Shown here: one piece after another, positions 18,962 to 29,276 of the stretch
How positions within the stretch are numbered: the stretch's first letter is position 1
Layout of the letters: each line of letters begins with the position of its first letter
Assembly: GCA_001942185.1 (NCBI GenBank)
Contig: MKJV01000071.1
Location: 1-64,000 of the forward strand
Origin: Pseudonocardia sp. CNS-004
Lineage (GTDB): Bacteria; Actinomycetota; Actinomycetes; Mycobacteriales; Pseudonocardiaceae
Direction of reading: 5' to 3'
Length of the DNA: 64,000 nt
Made by a program: the position numbers and the translations under genes
The notes under the pieces: generated by a model
Told to the model about the DNA's origin: nothing
Database searches by the model: none
What the model saw: the letters and a program-made list of their open reading frames with translations, nothing else

Positions 18962-20334
18962 TCGGTGGCCACCCGGTCCGGCCCGCCCAGCAGCAGGGCT
19001 GTCAGCCCGGCCAGCGGTAGCGCGACCAGCACGCAGAACGCGGCCGGCACGCCGATGACCCCCGCCAGGCCGCCGACGACGCGCCACCCCGACGCTCCGC
19101 GCCCGGTGAGGAACACCAGCGTCGCGATGCGCCCGGTGAGGAACACCAGCGTCGCGATGCCCAACGCCACGCCGCGCTGACCGACGGGCACCGCCGAGCC
19201 GACCGACGAGAGCATCGCGGGCTGGCCGACCCGAACGCACCGCTGACCAGCATCACCGCCAGCACGAGCAGCAGCGGCGACTCCAGCTGCGCCGCGGCCG
19301 CCGCCAGCAGCGCGATCAGCTGCGCCCGCGGCCGCCGCCAGCAGCGCGATCACCGCGGTGGGACAGGCCAGCGCGATCGAGCGCCGGGGCCCCAACCGGC
19401 CCAGCAGAGCGCGGGCGATGGCGGGGGAGACGAAGCCGATGACCGCGGCCGGCACCAGCAGGGTGCCGGTGGCGAACGGCGTCCACCCCCACGACGCGGC
19501 GGTGAGCGGCACCCCGAGCAGCAGGGCGAACCAGCTGGCCGGCACCACGGCGGCGGCGAACGCACTGCGCAGCACCGTGGTGTTGGTGACGATCTCCCGC
19601 GGCAGGAAGCCGTGGGGCCGCCTGCGGATGCGCAGCGCGAGCAGCGGGGCGCCGACCACGACCAGCGTCGCGCCGATCGTCGCGGTCACGACCCCGGAGG
19701 ACGGCGACTGGAGCAGCAGCACCATCCCGGAGGCGGCGACCGCGACGAGCACGGCACCGAGGCCGTCGATGCGCTCGCCGGTGCCGCGCGCGGGGGACAC
19801 GCGCCACAGGGGTGGGATCGCGAGCGCCCCGAGCACCGGCAGCGCAACGGCCCAGCGCCAGCCACCCAGCGACTCCAGACCGCCACCGATCAGCGGTCCG
19901 ATCGAACCGAGGGACGCGGCGACGCCCGCGACGCGCCCGAGCGCCGCACCCCGCTCGGCGCCGCTCCAGCGCAGCGTGATCAGCGCCGTCGCCAGCACCG
20001 GGATCGCGGCCGCGCCGAGCCCCTGCAGCACCCGGGACACGAGCAGCACGGGGAACGACGGCGCGAGCGCGGATGCCAGCGCACCGAGCGCCATCGCGCC
20101 GATGCCGATCACGAGCGGCATCCGGATCCCGACCATGTCGGCGATCCGGCCGTACGCCGGCGTCGCGACCGCGAGAGCCACCGTGTATCCGCTGATGATC
20201 CACGCCGCGGTGACCGCGTCGACGTGGAGCGCGCCCGCGAGCTCCGGCAGTGTGACGGTGACCGCCGACGTGGACATGCCGGCCAGTCCGAACAGGAGCC
20301 CGAGCAGGGCGGCGGAGCGCCCGGAGGATTGCAC
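18946..20334 (-). CDS. MFS transporter with tandem duplications
   Basis: About 460 residues with 12-14 hydrophobic helices. The family signature includes VDAVTAAWIISGYTVALAVA, motif A YGRIADMVGIRMPLV, and RVLQGLGAAAIPVLATALI. It probably exports drugs. GTG 20334 (QSSGRSAALLGLL) is the likely start just before helix 1. The 3' third is disturbed. A 34-nt copy at 19318-19351 follows a 33-nt unit and shifts the frame, a base seems lost near 19222, and a 30-nt tandem copy (19099-19158) repeats IATLVFLTGR inside a helix. The last residues lie in the shared palindrome. Confidence 0.75.
   Translation of the reverse strand: MQSSGRSAALLGLLFGLAGMSTSAVTVTLPELAGALHVDAVTAAWIISGYTVALAVATPAYGRIADMVGIRMPLVIGIGAMALGALASALAPSFPVLLVSRVLQGLGAAAIPVLATALITLRWSGAERGAALGRVAGVAASLGSIGPLIGGGLESLGGWRWAVALPVLGALAIPPLWRVSPARGTGERIDGLGAVLVAVAASGMVLLLQSPSSGVVTATIGATLVVVGAPLLALRIRRRPHGFLPREIVTNTTVLRSAFAAAVVPASWFALLLGVPLTAASWGWTPFATGTLLVPAAVIGFVSPAIARALLGRLGPRRSIALACPTAVIALLAAAAGAADRAAGGGRGAAGVAAAARAGGDAGQRCVRVGQPAMLSSVGSAVPVGQRGVALGIATLVFLTGRIATLVFLTGRGASGWRVVGGLAGVIGVPAAFCVLVALPLAGLTALLLGGPDRVATEPVPA
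19099..19160. repeat. 30-nt perfect tandem duplication
   Basis: The unit beginning GCGCCCGGTGAGGAACACC occurs twice in direct succession, plus 2 nt of a third. It lies in the 3' part of the MFS gene and duplicates ten residues within a membrane helix. It is either a true slippage event or an assembly fault. Confidence 0.85.
19285..19351. repeat. 33/34-nt imperfect tandem duplication
   Basis: The unit beginning AGCTGCGCC and ending CAGCGCGATC occurs twice. The second copy has one more C (CGCCCGCGG against CGCCGCGG), so the pair shifts the reading frame of the MFS gene. It is about 125 bp from the other tandem duplication. Confidence 0.8.
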
Positions 20335-20390
20335 GTGAACGGTGAACCACGCGCGCCGCGCGAAAATTCCCGCGCCTCCCGCCCCGCCGA

Positions 20391-20448
20391 ATGCCGGCGA
20401 GGTGGCCTTACCGGCACATTGCGCCGGTAAAGCCACCTTTGCCGGCAT
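20391..20448 (-). terminator. Long hairpin after the quinone reductase gene
   Basis: A stem of about 25 bp with a few mismatches (ATGCCGGCGAGGTGGCC paired to GGTAAAGCCACC...GCCGGCAT) and loop ACATTGC. It lies 8 bp after the quinone reductase stop and before the MFS start, so it should end the upstream transcript. Confidence 0.65.
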
Positions 20449-20455
20449 CGGGGGG

Positions 20456-21438
20456 TTACGGCGCGAGGACCACCTTGCCTGTCGTCGCCCTGTTCTCCAG
20501 GGCCACGTGGGCCGCCGCGGCGTCGGCGAGGGGGAACGGCGGGTGCACCAGTGGCGTCAGCCTGCCTGCCGCGGCCTCGGTCAGTGAGCGGGTCTCCAGA
20601 CCGCGCAGGCCGCCGTAGCGCTTCATCATCCGCGGCCCGGTGACCCACACGACCGACAGCGAGCCCGCGGCGATGTCGGCGCTGGTGAACGGCGTGACCT
20701 CACCGGACGTCCAGCCGAACATCACGATCCGCCCGCCCACGTCCAGCATCTCCACCCCCGCGCGGCCGACCTCACCGCCCACGCCGTCGAGCAGGACGGT
20801 CGGCTTGCGTCCGTCGAGCTCGGCGAGGACGCGTTCGGGCCAGCCGGGCTCCCGGTAGTCGACGGCGACGTCGGCGCCCAGCGCACGCACCTGCCGCACC
20901 TTCTCCGGCCCGCCTGCGAGCCCCACCGCGACGGCCCCGGCGCCGCGCGCGGCCTGCACGAACAGGCTGCCGAGCCCGCCCGCCGCGGCCGGCACGAGCA
21001 CGACGTCGTCGGCCTCGAGCTCGGCGGCGTCGAGGATGCCGACGGCGGTGCGCCCGGTCCCGATCATGGCGACCGCCGCCTCGGCGCCGAGCGCGTCCGG
21101 GATCTCGTGCAGGGACGTCTCCGCCGCGACCGCGAGGGAGGCGTACCCGCCGCTCGCCCAGCCCAGGTGCGCCACGACCCGCTTGCCCGTCCAGCCCGGG
21201 TCGACGCCCGGCCCGGTGGCCGCGACGGTGCCCGCCACCTCGCGGCCGGGTGTCATCGGCAGCTCGGGCGTGGGGAACGGGCCGCCGGTCGTCCCGGACC
21301 GGATCGCGGTGTCCAGCAGGTGGACACCGGCTGCGGCGACCTCGATCAGCACCTGCCCCTCGGCGGGCACCGGTCCGGGACCTCCTCGTAGCGCAGCGTC
21401 TCCGCCGGTCCGAACTCGTACTGCCGGATCGCCTTCAC
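20456..21438 (-). CDS. Zinc-binding dehydrogenase / quinone oxidoreductase (MDR family)
   Basis: About 327 residues. The N-terminal GroES-like domain starts KAIRQYEFGPAETLRYEEV and contains PGREVAGTVAATG. The NADPH-binding Rossmann motif is VPAAAGGLGSLFVQAARG near residue 150. No zinc-ligand cysteines are apparent, as in quinone oxidoreductase (Qor) relatives. It probably reduces quinones or enones with NADPH. One base is lost near 21375, between the first 20 residues and the rest. The start is GTG 21438. It is divergent from the AAA ATPase gene. Confidence 0.82.
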
Positions 21439-21554
21439 GTCGTTCTCCTCGCTCGGTTTCGACCTCGTCGACGGCACGTTAAGAGTTGAAGTCAGGTCGA
21501 GGTCAATGAATCGCGGTGGCGGGCTGCCGGGGGAGCGGGCGTAACGTTGATTAC

Positions 21555-22938
21555 GTGCCTTCTGGATTCCCCCGCACTCTGGGCGCGCTGCGCGCATCCG
21601 GCCACGAGCTCCGTGGCGTCAAGGACGAGATCCGCACCAACCTGCTCACCGCGCTCCGCGAGGGGCGCGACCCCTGGCCCGGCATCGTCGGGTTCGAGTC
21701 CACCGTGCTCCCTCAGCTGGAGCGCGCGCTCATCGCCGGGCACGACGTCGTGCTGCTCGGCGAGCGCGGCCAGGGCAAGACCCGCCTGCTGCGCACCCTC
21801 GCCGGCCTGCTCGACGAGTGGACGCCCGTGATCGAGGGCTCCGAGCTCGGCGAGCACCCCTACGACCCGATCACCCCCGCTTCGCGGCGCCGCGCCGCGG
21901 AGCTGGGCGACGACCTGCCGGTGGCCTGGCGCCACCGCGACGAGCGCTACACCGAGAAGCTCGCCACCCCCGACACCGCCGTCGCCGACCTCATCGGCGA
22001 CGTCGACCCCGTCAAGGTCGCCGAGGGCCGCTCGCTCGCGACCCCGAGACCATCCACTACGGCCTGGTGCCGCGCGCCCACCGCGGCATCGTCACGATCA
22101 ACGAGCTGCCCGACCTCGCCGAACGCATCCAGGTGGCGCTGCTCAACGTCATGGAGGAGCGCGACATCCAGGTGCGCGGCTACACGCTGCGGCTGCCGCT
22201 GGACGTCCTGCTCGTCGCGAGCGCCAACCCCGAGGACTACACCAACCGCGGGCGGATCATCACCCCGCTCAAGGACCGGTTCGGCGCCGAGGTCCGCACC
22301 CACTACCCGCTCGAGCTCTCCGACGAGATCGCGCTGGTGCAGCAGGAGGCCGGCCTCGTCGCGGACGTGCCGCGCCACCTCGTCGAGGTCGTCGCCCGGT
22401 TCACCCGGTCGCTGCGCGAGTCGAGCGCGGTCGACCAGGGGTCGGGCGTCTCGGCCCGGTTCGCCGTCGCGGCTGCCGAGACCGTCGCCGCCGCAGCGCT
22501 GCGCCGCGCCGCGATCACCGGCGAGGAACGCGCCGTCGCCCGGCCCATCGACCTCGAGTCGGTGCCCTCGGTGCTGCGCGGCAAGCTCGAGTTCGCCTCC
22601 GGTGAGGAGGGGCGCGAGATGGAGCACCTCGAGCACCTGCTGCGCCGCGCCACCGCCGACACCGCCCGCGCCGGCTGCGCGGGATCGACCTGAACCCCCT
22701 CGCCGAGGCCGTGACCGAGGCGCCGGTGCGTACGGGGGAGCGGGTGCCCGCCATCGAGGTGGTTGCTGCGCTGCCCGCCGTCGAGGCGCTGACGGAGGTC
22801 GCCAAGCGCCTCGACGCGGGCGGCACGGAGAACCCGGGCCCGATGGCGAGCGCGGCCGAACTGGCCCTGGAACTGCTGTACCTGACCAGGCGCCTGACGA
22901 AGTCGGAGTCGGACGACGCGAAGGTGATCTACGAATGA
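21555..22938 (+). CDS. MoxR/ChlI-type AAA+ ATPase
   Basis: About 461 residues. Walker A is LLGERGQGKTRLLR near residue 75. The Walker B/sensor region is HRGIVTINELPDLAE, followed by the arginine-rich VMEERDIQVRGYTLRLPLDV and sensor 1 SANPEDYTNRGR. This matches the magnesium chelatase subunit I / MoxR-like group that works with VWA-domain partners as a chaperone-like complex. Two breaks, near 22040 and 22675, each fit one lost base. The start is GTG 21555. The VWA gene follows 90 bp downstream on the same strand. The client protein is unknown. Confidence 0.82.
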
Positions 22939-22951
22939 TCCGGATCACCGC

Positions 22952-23003
22952 TGACGAACGGCGCGCTCGTCGGCCAGGAACCGACGAGGGTGCCGTTCGT
23001 CGG
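22952..23003 (+). terminator. Hairpin between the AAA and VWA genes (CGAACGGCACC family, copy 1)
   Basis: Arms of about 22 nt (TGACGAACGGCGCGCTCGTC and its partner ending GTGCCGTTCGTC) with a 7-nt loop and three mismatches. It closely resembles the hairpin after mpa (50258-50304). Inside an apparent operon it may partially terminate transcription or stabilise one mRNA. Confidence 0.5.
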
Positions 23004-23028
23004 GGCGGTTCGGGGGGAGGGGTGCCTC

Positions 23029-24971
23029 GTGGCACGGTCTAGTCGCAGGTACGCCTACGGGCCTTACGTCGACGGGCCGGATCCGCTCGCCCCGCCCGTC
23101 GACATCCGGGAGGCCCTGGACTCCATCGGTCGCGACGTCATGGAGGGCGCCTCGCCGCGGTCCGCGCTGCAGGAGCTGCTCCGCCAGGCACCCGGGAGCG
23201 GCGCGGCCTCGACGAGCTGACGCGCGAGGTCTGGCAGCGACGCAGCAGGCTGCAGCGGGAGAACCGGCTCGACGGCACCTTGCAGCAGGTCCGGGAGCTG
23301 CTGCAGCGCGCCCTCGACGCGGAGCGGGACTCGCTGGGGCGCCAGGACACCGACGACGCCCGGTTCCGCGAGATGCAGCTCGACGCCCTGCCGTCCGACA
23401 CGGGCGGTGCGGTGCGCGAGCTCGACTCCTACGACTGGCAGTCCGGCGATGCGCGCGAGGCGTACGAGGAGATCCGCGATCTGCTCGGCCGGGAGATGCT
23501 GGACCAGCGCTTCCAGGGCATGAAGCAGGCGATGGAGAACGCCACCCCGGAGGACGTCGAGCGGGTCCGGGAGATGCTCGACGACCTGAACGACCTGCTC
23601 GCCAACCACGCGCAGGGACGCGACACCGAGGCGCAGTTCGAGCAGTTCATGCAGAAGCACGGCGAGTTCTTCCCGGAGAACCCGCAGAACACCGAGGAGC
23701 TGGTCGACCTGCTCGCCCAGCGGGCGGCCGCGGCACAGCGGATGCTCAACTCGATGTCGGCCGAGCAGCGGGCCGAGCTGATGGAGCTGTCGCAGCAGCT
23801 CGCGCACGCCCCTGGCCCAGGCGCTCGCGCAGCTGGACGCCCAGCTGCAGGGCCTGCGCCCCGGCGAGGACTGGGAGGGTCAGGGCCGCTTCCGCGGCGA
23901 CAACCCCCTGGGCATGGGTGAGGCCACGCGCGCGATGGAACAGCTCGGGCAGCTCGACGCGCTGGCCGAGCAGCTGTCGCAGAGCTACCCGGGCGCGCGG
24001 ATGGAGGACATCGACCTCGACGCGCTCGGCGACCACCTGGGCGACCAGGCCCGCGTCGACGCCCGCGCGCTGGCGGAGCTGCAGCGCGAGCTGGAGCGCC
24101 AGGGGCTGTTCGAGCGGGCACCCGACGGGTCGCTGCAGCTGTCGCCGAAGGCGCTGCGCCGCCTCGGTGAGTCGGCGCTGCGCGACATCGTCGACAAGGT
24201 CGGTGCCCGCCGCGGCGAGCGGGAGGACCGCAGGTCGGGCCCGTCCGGCGAGGCGACCGGCGCCACCCGGCCGTGGGCGTTCGGCGACACCGAGGCGTGG
24301 AGCGTGCCGCGCACGCTGCTCAACGCGCAGCTGCGCCGGGCGGGCGGCGACGACCGCCGCCTCGACGTCACCGACGTGGAGATCGTCGAGACGGAGCAGC
24401 GGTCCCGCGCGGCGGTGGCGCTGCTGGTCGACACCTCGTGGTCGATGGTGCAGGACGGGCGCTGGGTGCCGATGAAGCGCACGGCACTCGCACTCCACCA
24501 GCTCATCTCCACCCGGTTCCGCGGCGACGACCTGAAGCTGATCACGTTCGGCCGGCACGCGCGGTCGGTGGAGCTGGGCGAGCTGGTCGGCCTGGAGGGG
24601 GTGTGGGAGCAGGGCACCAACCTGCACCACGCGCTCCTGCTGGCGGGCGAGCACCTGCGTCACAACCCGGACGCCCAGCCGGTCGTGCTGGTCGTGACCG
24701 ACGGCGAGCCCACGGCCCACCTGGAGCCCGACGGCGAGGCGGTGTTCGACTGGCCGCCCAGCCCGGAGACGCTCCAGGCCACGATCGGAGCACTGGACAA
24801 GATCACGACCCTGCGGCCGTCGATCACGTTCTTCATGCTCGGCGACGACCCGCGCCTCGCGCTGTTCGTCGACGACGTGGCGCGCGCTGCAGCGGACGGG
24901 TGGTGGCCCCCACGCTGGACGGCCTGGGTGCGGAGGTGGTGTCCGACTACCTGCGCACCCGGAAACGCTGA
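23029..24971 (+). CDS. VWA domain-containing protein (MoxR partner)
   Basis: About 648 residues. The first 400 are helical and rich in Gln and Glu (for example AQFEQFMQKHGEFFPENPQN), followed by a short basic linker. The C-terminal von Willebrand A domain begins RAAVALLVDTSWSM, where DTSWS is the MIDAS metal site, and includes VVLVVTDGEPTAHLE. Such proteins pair with MoxR-type ATPases. Breaks near 23195 and 24900 fit one lost base each. A break near 23810 fits a C6 run read as C4. GTG 23029 is the start. Confidence 0.8.
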
Positions 24972-24993
24972 GGAGCCGCCACCAGGAGTGACA

Positions 24994-25038
24994 GCATGGT
25001 GGCCGTACTGGCCCAACGCGGCAGTATGGCCACCATGC
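24994..25038. terminator. Hairpin between convergent genes
   Basis: A 17-bp stem GCATGGTGGCCGTACTG / CAGTATGGCCACCATGC with one G-T pair and an 11-nt loop. It lies 22 bp after the VWA stop and 30 bp before the stop of the facing lipoprotein gene. Confidence 0.65.
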
Positions 25039-25068
25039 CGGCCGTTCGGTGGACTGGGCGCGGCGGCG

Positions 25069-25893
25069 CTACGACGCCGCTCGCATCGTCATGCCGCCCA
25101 GTGAGATGACGTAGTCCTTCGTCTGCTCGTCGACGTGGACCCCGTAGGTGGTCGGGTAGTAGCCGGCCTGCTGGTACGCCTCGGGCAGCTTGAGCGCCTG
25201 CTGCGAGTTCGGTGCCGTCAGCAACCATTCCCGGGTGATCATCGGCTCGGTGAAGATGTGCCGGCCGTCCCAGGTGCCGTTGATGACGATCTGTTCGAAG
25301 TTGTAGGAACCGGGGACGAGGCTGGTGTCGCCGGAGTCGACCAGGTGCACACCCATGCCGGGCACCGCCTGCTCAGCGGCCGACCCGCCAGGCGGGACCA
25401 CGTAGCCCTGGGGCACGTACTTCGCCTCGGGCGTACGTTCGGCCTTGGCGGCGTAGTCGGGATCGGACGGACTGATGCCCTCGATCGTCGCCATGTCGAC
25501 CATGTCGAAATGGAAGTCGAAATGGGGTTTCCCGAACAGAACGGTGGGGTCGTGCCCCTGGGGGTTCCAGTTGAGCATGACGTGATCGAATGCGGTCGTG
25601 GATGCCTGATCGGGGAAGTCGAGCATCAGCATCGGTGGCGGGCCCGCGGTCGCTTCCGGGAGGCCGTCCAGGGTCGTCGGCGTCAATCGCAGGCCGACCT
25701 CGGTGGGGTTCCCGCCCTCGTCGAGCACGGTGTAGGTCCGGACGGTGCCGTTCCCGAGATCTTGGGACGGGCCGAAGAAGATGCCGCTGTTGCCGGATGC
25801 CGCGCTCGTGGCACCGCATCCGGACAGGACAGTGAGGGCCGTGCACGTGGCGATCGCCGATCCGATGCCGCGGATGACTCGCAGACTACGCAT
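25069..25893 (-). CDS. Predicted lipoprotein, conserved domain of unknown function
   Basis: 274 residues, frame intact. The signal peptide ends in the lipobox LSGC (about residue 26), so the mature protein should be lipid-anchored outside the membrane. The body has MLMLDFPDQASTTAFDHVML, HFDFHFDMVDMATIEGI with several His residues, and PMITREWLLTAPNSQQALKL near the end. This resembles DUF5602/TTHB210-like proteins, but no enzymatic function is established. It is transcribed away from the nag operon with a 154-bp gap in which nothing was recognised. Confidence 0.65.
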   Translation of the reverse strand: MRSLRVIRGIGSAIATCTALTVLSGCGATSAASGNSGIFFGPSQDLGNGTVRTYTVLDEGGNPTEVGLRLTPTTLDGLPEATAGPPPMLMLDFPDQASTTAFDHVMLNWNPQGHDPTVLFGKPHFDFHFDMVDMATIEGISPSDPDYAAKAERTPEAKYVPQGYVVPPGGSAAEQAVPGMGVHLVDSGDTSLVPGSYNFEQIVINGTWDGRHIFTEPMITREWLLTAPNSQQALKLPEAYQQAGYYPTTYGVHVDEQTKDYVISLGGMTMRAAS

Positions 25894-26047
25894 GATGTTG
25901 TTCCGTTCTGGGCTGTCCTGGATCGATGGATGCCGACCGAGCCCAGCCTGCGGGCCGCAACCGGTATCGGAATCCTCGGACAGGGGGAGGTGCGCGTTTC
26001 CCCTTCCAGATACCTGCTTTTTCCGCGCGACGGTGGCTGTTCGTCGC

Positions 26048-27236
26048 TCAGCCGGGCAGCGGTGCCGGGGCGACCGGGACGCCGGCGTGGTAAACCGCGC
26101 GCACCCGGAGCTGCGCGTCGAGCACGACCAGGTCGGCGCGCGCCCGGGAGCGATCGCCCCGACATCGGCGAGGCCGAGCGCGCGGGCGGGGCTGCCCGCC
26201 GTGAGCGCGACAGCGCGGCGCAGCGCATCCTCGCGGGGCCCGGCCGCGTGCCGCACGACGTTCGCGAAGAGGGTGTCCGTGGTGGCCGTGCTGCCGGCGA
26301 TCGCCCCCGCCCGCCCGTCGCTGCCCGCCGCGAGCCGGGCCACGCCTGCCGCGACGGTCACGCGCATCGCCCCGAGGTGGTAGTCGCCGTCGGGCATGCC
26401 GGCGGCGGCCATCGCGTCGGTCACGGCGGCCACCCGGCCGGTTCCCGCGCTGCGCACGACGTGCTCCCACAACGCGGGGTGCACGTGCAGGCCGTCGGCC
26501 ACCAGCTCGACCGTCACGCGCGGGTCCTCCAGCAGCGCCACGGCCGGGCCCGGTTCGCGGTGGTGCACCGGGGCCATCGCGTTGAACAGGTGCGTTCCCA
26601 CCCGGGCGCGGCGCGATCGCCTCCCGGGTGAGCGCGTAGCTGGCGTCGGTGTGCCCGAGCGCGGCGACGGCACCGGCGCGACGATCCGGCGCACCGCGTC
26701 GAGGCCGCCGTCCCGCTCGGCGCGAGGGTGACCATCCGGACGGCGCCGTCGCCGGCCCGCAGGAGCCGGTTCAGCTCGTCGGGGTCGGGGTCGCGCAGCT
26801 GCCGCGGGTCGTGCGCGCCGCACCGGCCCGTGGCGAGCCACGGGCCCTCCAGGTGCACGCCGGCCAGCTCGCCGTCGGCCACCAGCTCGGCGAGCGCGTC
26901 GACGGTCTTCAGCAGGTCGTCCGGGCCGGCGGCCACGAGGCTCGCGACCATGGTGGTGCTGCCGTGGGCGCGGTGGAACGCCACGGCCCGCATGGCGGCC
27001 GCGGCGTCGCCGTCGGGGAACGCGGCGCCCGCCCCGCCGTGTACGTGCATGTCGACGAACCCGGGAACGAGCACGGAGTCCCCGAGGTCGACGTCCCCGA
27101 GGTCGACGTCGAGGTGCCGGGGCGGGGCACCCGCCCCGACGGCGGCGATCCGGTCGCCCTCGACCTCCACCCAGCCCGGGCCCACCGGGAGCCCGTCGGC
27201 CACGAGCGTGCCGGCTTCGAGGATCACAGAGCCCAC
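26048..27236 (-). CDS. nagA: N-acetylglucosamine-6-phosphate deacetylase
   Basis: About 395 residues of the amidohydrolase family. PGFVDMHVHGGAGAAFPDGD carries the HxH metal site. HLEGPWLATGRCGAHDP, GHTDASYALTREAI, GTHLFNAMAPVHHREPG and TDAMAAAGMPDGDYHLG follow in the order of NagA enzymes. It removes acetate from GlcNAc-6-phosphate. The 5' half is damaged: breaks near 26722, 26680, 26615 (two bases) and 26150 all fit lost bases. The start at GTG 27236 is approximate. It is the last gene of the kinase - SIS - nagA operon. Confidence 0.85.
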
Positions 27237-27249
27237 CTACAGCGTCTCC

Positions 27250-28310
27250 TCACAGGGTCTCCGTGATCTTGGACAGGCCACGCGGGCGTCCGGGTCGCCC
27301 CCGCGCCCCACGGCCACGTGCAGCGCCAGCAGCTGGAACGGCAGGATCTCCAGCAGCGGCGACAGCTCCTCCGGCGCGCCGTCGGGCAGCGCGAAACCGG
27401 CCGCGGCGTCCGCCACCGCGGCCGGGTGACCCACGCAGCACACGTCGGCGTTGCGGTCGGCGAGCCGGGGCAGCACGTCGCCCATCGCCGCCCCGCCGAC
27501 CCCCGCCGCCACGACGGCCAGCACCGGCACCTGCGGGTCCACCAGCGCGAGCGGGCCGTGCAGCAGGTCGGCGCCGGAGAACGCCTGCGCCGAGACGTAG
27601 GAGGTCTCCATCAGCTTCAGCGCGGCCTCCCGCGCGGTGGGGTAGGAGTAGCCGCGCGCCGTGGTGAGCATGCGCTGGGCGAACCGGTAGCGCCGCGCCA
27701 GCTCGACGATCTCCGCGCGCCGCTCCAGCAGCGCGTCGCCCAGGTCCGGCAGCGGCGCCGCGGCGGCCCGCCCGTCGACGTCACGCACCTTCTCGAGCAG
27801 CAGGTACAGCGCGAGCAGCTGGGCCGTGTAGGACTTGGTGGCCGCAACCGACCGTTCCGGGCCGGCGAGCACGTCGACGTGCGCGTGCGCCGCCCGGGCC
27901 AGCGCGGACGACACGTCGTTGGTGACGGCGACCGTGAGCGCGCCCTGCTCGCGGGCCACGGCGAGCGAGCGGACGAGGTCGGGGGAGCCGCCGGACTGGC
28001 TCACCCCGATCATCAGCACGTCCCGCAGGTCCGGTCTGGCACCGTAGGCCGTCATCGTGGACGGGGAGACGAGCCCGGCGGGCAGGCCGTGGCGGATCTC
28101 CACGAGGTACTTCGCGTAGAGCGCCGCGTGGTCGCTGGTGCCCCGCGCGACGAACAGGACGGCGCGGGGGCGCCTGCTGCGGATGAGCGCGGCCGCGGCG
28201 TCGATGCCCGCCGCGTCGCCGTGGGCGAGCAGGCTGCGCCAGATGGCGGGCTGCTCGCCGATCTCCGCCGCCATGAGGTGGCCGGGCCGGGAGGTGAGCG
28301 CAGGGGTCAC
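27250..28310 (-). CDS. SIS-domain sugar isomerase/deaminase
   Basis: About 353 residues with two SIS domains. VLFVARGTSDHAALYAKYLV and VLMIGVSQSGGSPDLVRSLA are typical phosphosugar-binding loops. AATKSYTAQLLALYLLLEKV and REAALKLMETSYVSAQAFSG match GlmS-type isomerase domains. The glutaminase domain of GlmS is absent, so it may act as a glucosamine-6-phosphate deaminase/isomerase. GTG 28310 overlaps the kinase stop. The ending LSKITETL is reached after one lost base near 27285. Confidence 0.82.
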
Positions 28311-29197
28311 AGCGTCTCCATCTGGGGGAGCGCGGCCGCGAGACGCAGGGCTCCGACCGCGGGCGGGTGGGTGAGCAGGTGCACCTCGGCGCCGGCCAGC
28401 CGCGTGCGGACGGCCTGCTGCACGAGCGGCTGGTGCACGGCGAAACCGCCGCCGAGCACCACGGGACCCGGCAGGTCCAGCCTCTCGAGCACCCTGGTGG
28501 CCAGTGCGGCGAGTGCGTCGGCCGCGTCGTCGACGATCCGCGTGGCGGCCGGCTCACCGTGAGCGGCCAGCCGGGCGACGACGGCGGCGCGCTCGGCCCA
28601 GTACCGCCGGTCCTGCCGTCCGTACACGAAGTCGATCAGCTCGGTGCGGTCGGTGAGGCCGCAGTCGGCGACGAGCGCGGCGGTGAGCGGGTCGGCGGGG
28701 ACACCCGCGTCCATCCCGTCCAGGGCGTGGCGCACCGCGTCGATCGCCACGCGGTAGCCGCTGCCCTCGTCACCGAGCAGGTGGCCCCATCCCCCTGCGC
28801 GCGCATGGGTGCCGTCGGTGCGCCTGCCCCAGGCCACCGAGCCGGTGCCGGAGATCAGGGCGGCCCCCTCGTCGAGGCCCTCCGCGGCCAGCACGAGCCG
28901 CGCGTCGTGCACGACCCGCACCCGTGCGCCCGGCACGAGCCCGGTGACGAGCCGGGTGATGGTGGCGATCGACTCCGTGCCGTCGGCACCGGCCGCGCCG
29001 ACGCACACGGCCTCGGTCTCGGAGGCGTCGAGCCGGGTGAACACGGCGGCGAGCTGGCGGCCCGCCTCCTCGGCACCGACCGCGGCGAGGTTGGCGCTGC
29101 CCGCCACCGCCTCGGCCACCGGATGCCCGTCGACGGCGCGGATGCCGTGTGTCTTCGACCCGCCGATGTCGACCCCGATGACGGTCTGCACCCGCAT
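28307..29197 (-). CDS. BadF/BadG-type sugar kinase, probable N-acetylglucosamine kinase
   Basis: 296 residues, frame intact. The ASKHA ATPase fold shows phosphate 1 VIGVDIGGSKTHGIRAVDG. ALISGTGSVAWGR and GGWGHLLGDEGSGYRVAI are the BadF-type motifs, and GPVVLGGGFAVHQPL is the adenosine motif. It likely phosphorylates GlcNAc or another amino sugar, supplying the SIS protein and NagA encoded downstream. The start is ATG 29197. A DasR-like site lies 18 bp upstream of the start. Confidence 0.83.
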   Translation of the reverse strand: MRVQTVIGVDIGGSKTHGIRAVDGHPVAEAVAGSANLAAVGAEEAGRQLAAVFTRLDASETEAVCVGAAGADGTESIATITRLVTGLVPGARVRVVHDARLVLAAEGLDEGAALISGTGSVAWGRRTDGTHARAGGWGHLLGDEGSGYRVAIDAVRHALDGMDAGVPADPLTAALVADCGLTDRTELIDFVYGRQDRRYWAERAAVVARLAAHGEPAATRIVDDAADALAALATRVLERLDLPGPVVLGGGFAVHQPLVQQAVRTRLAGAEVHLLTHPPAVGALRLAAALPQMETL

Positions 29198-29214
29198 CCT
29201 CGCAGAAATAGACG

Positions 29215-29230
29215 TTTGGTCTAGATGACT
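29215..29230 (-). promoter_or_regulatory. DasR-like operator (dre) of the amino-sugar operon
   Basis: TTTGGTCTAGATGACT matches 12 of 16 positions of the known DasR site ACTGGTCTAGACCACT. DasR is the GntR-family GlcNAc regulator of actinomycetes. The location just before a kinase - SIS - nagA operon fits. No dasR gene is in the window. Confidence 0.6.
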
Positions 29231-29276
29231 TGCCTCAGGTTGTCACGAGGCAGGACGGCGGGCAAGTAGGCATGCT

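Noticed and set aside
10736..21438. A specialised-metabolite gene cluster
   Set aside because: One carotenoid-type FAD enzyme, a desaturase and MFS pumps occur, but no synthase, carrier protein or terpene cyclase. The genes face different ways.
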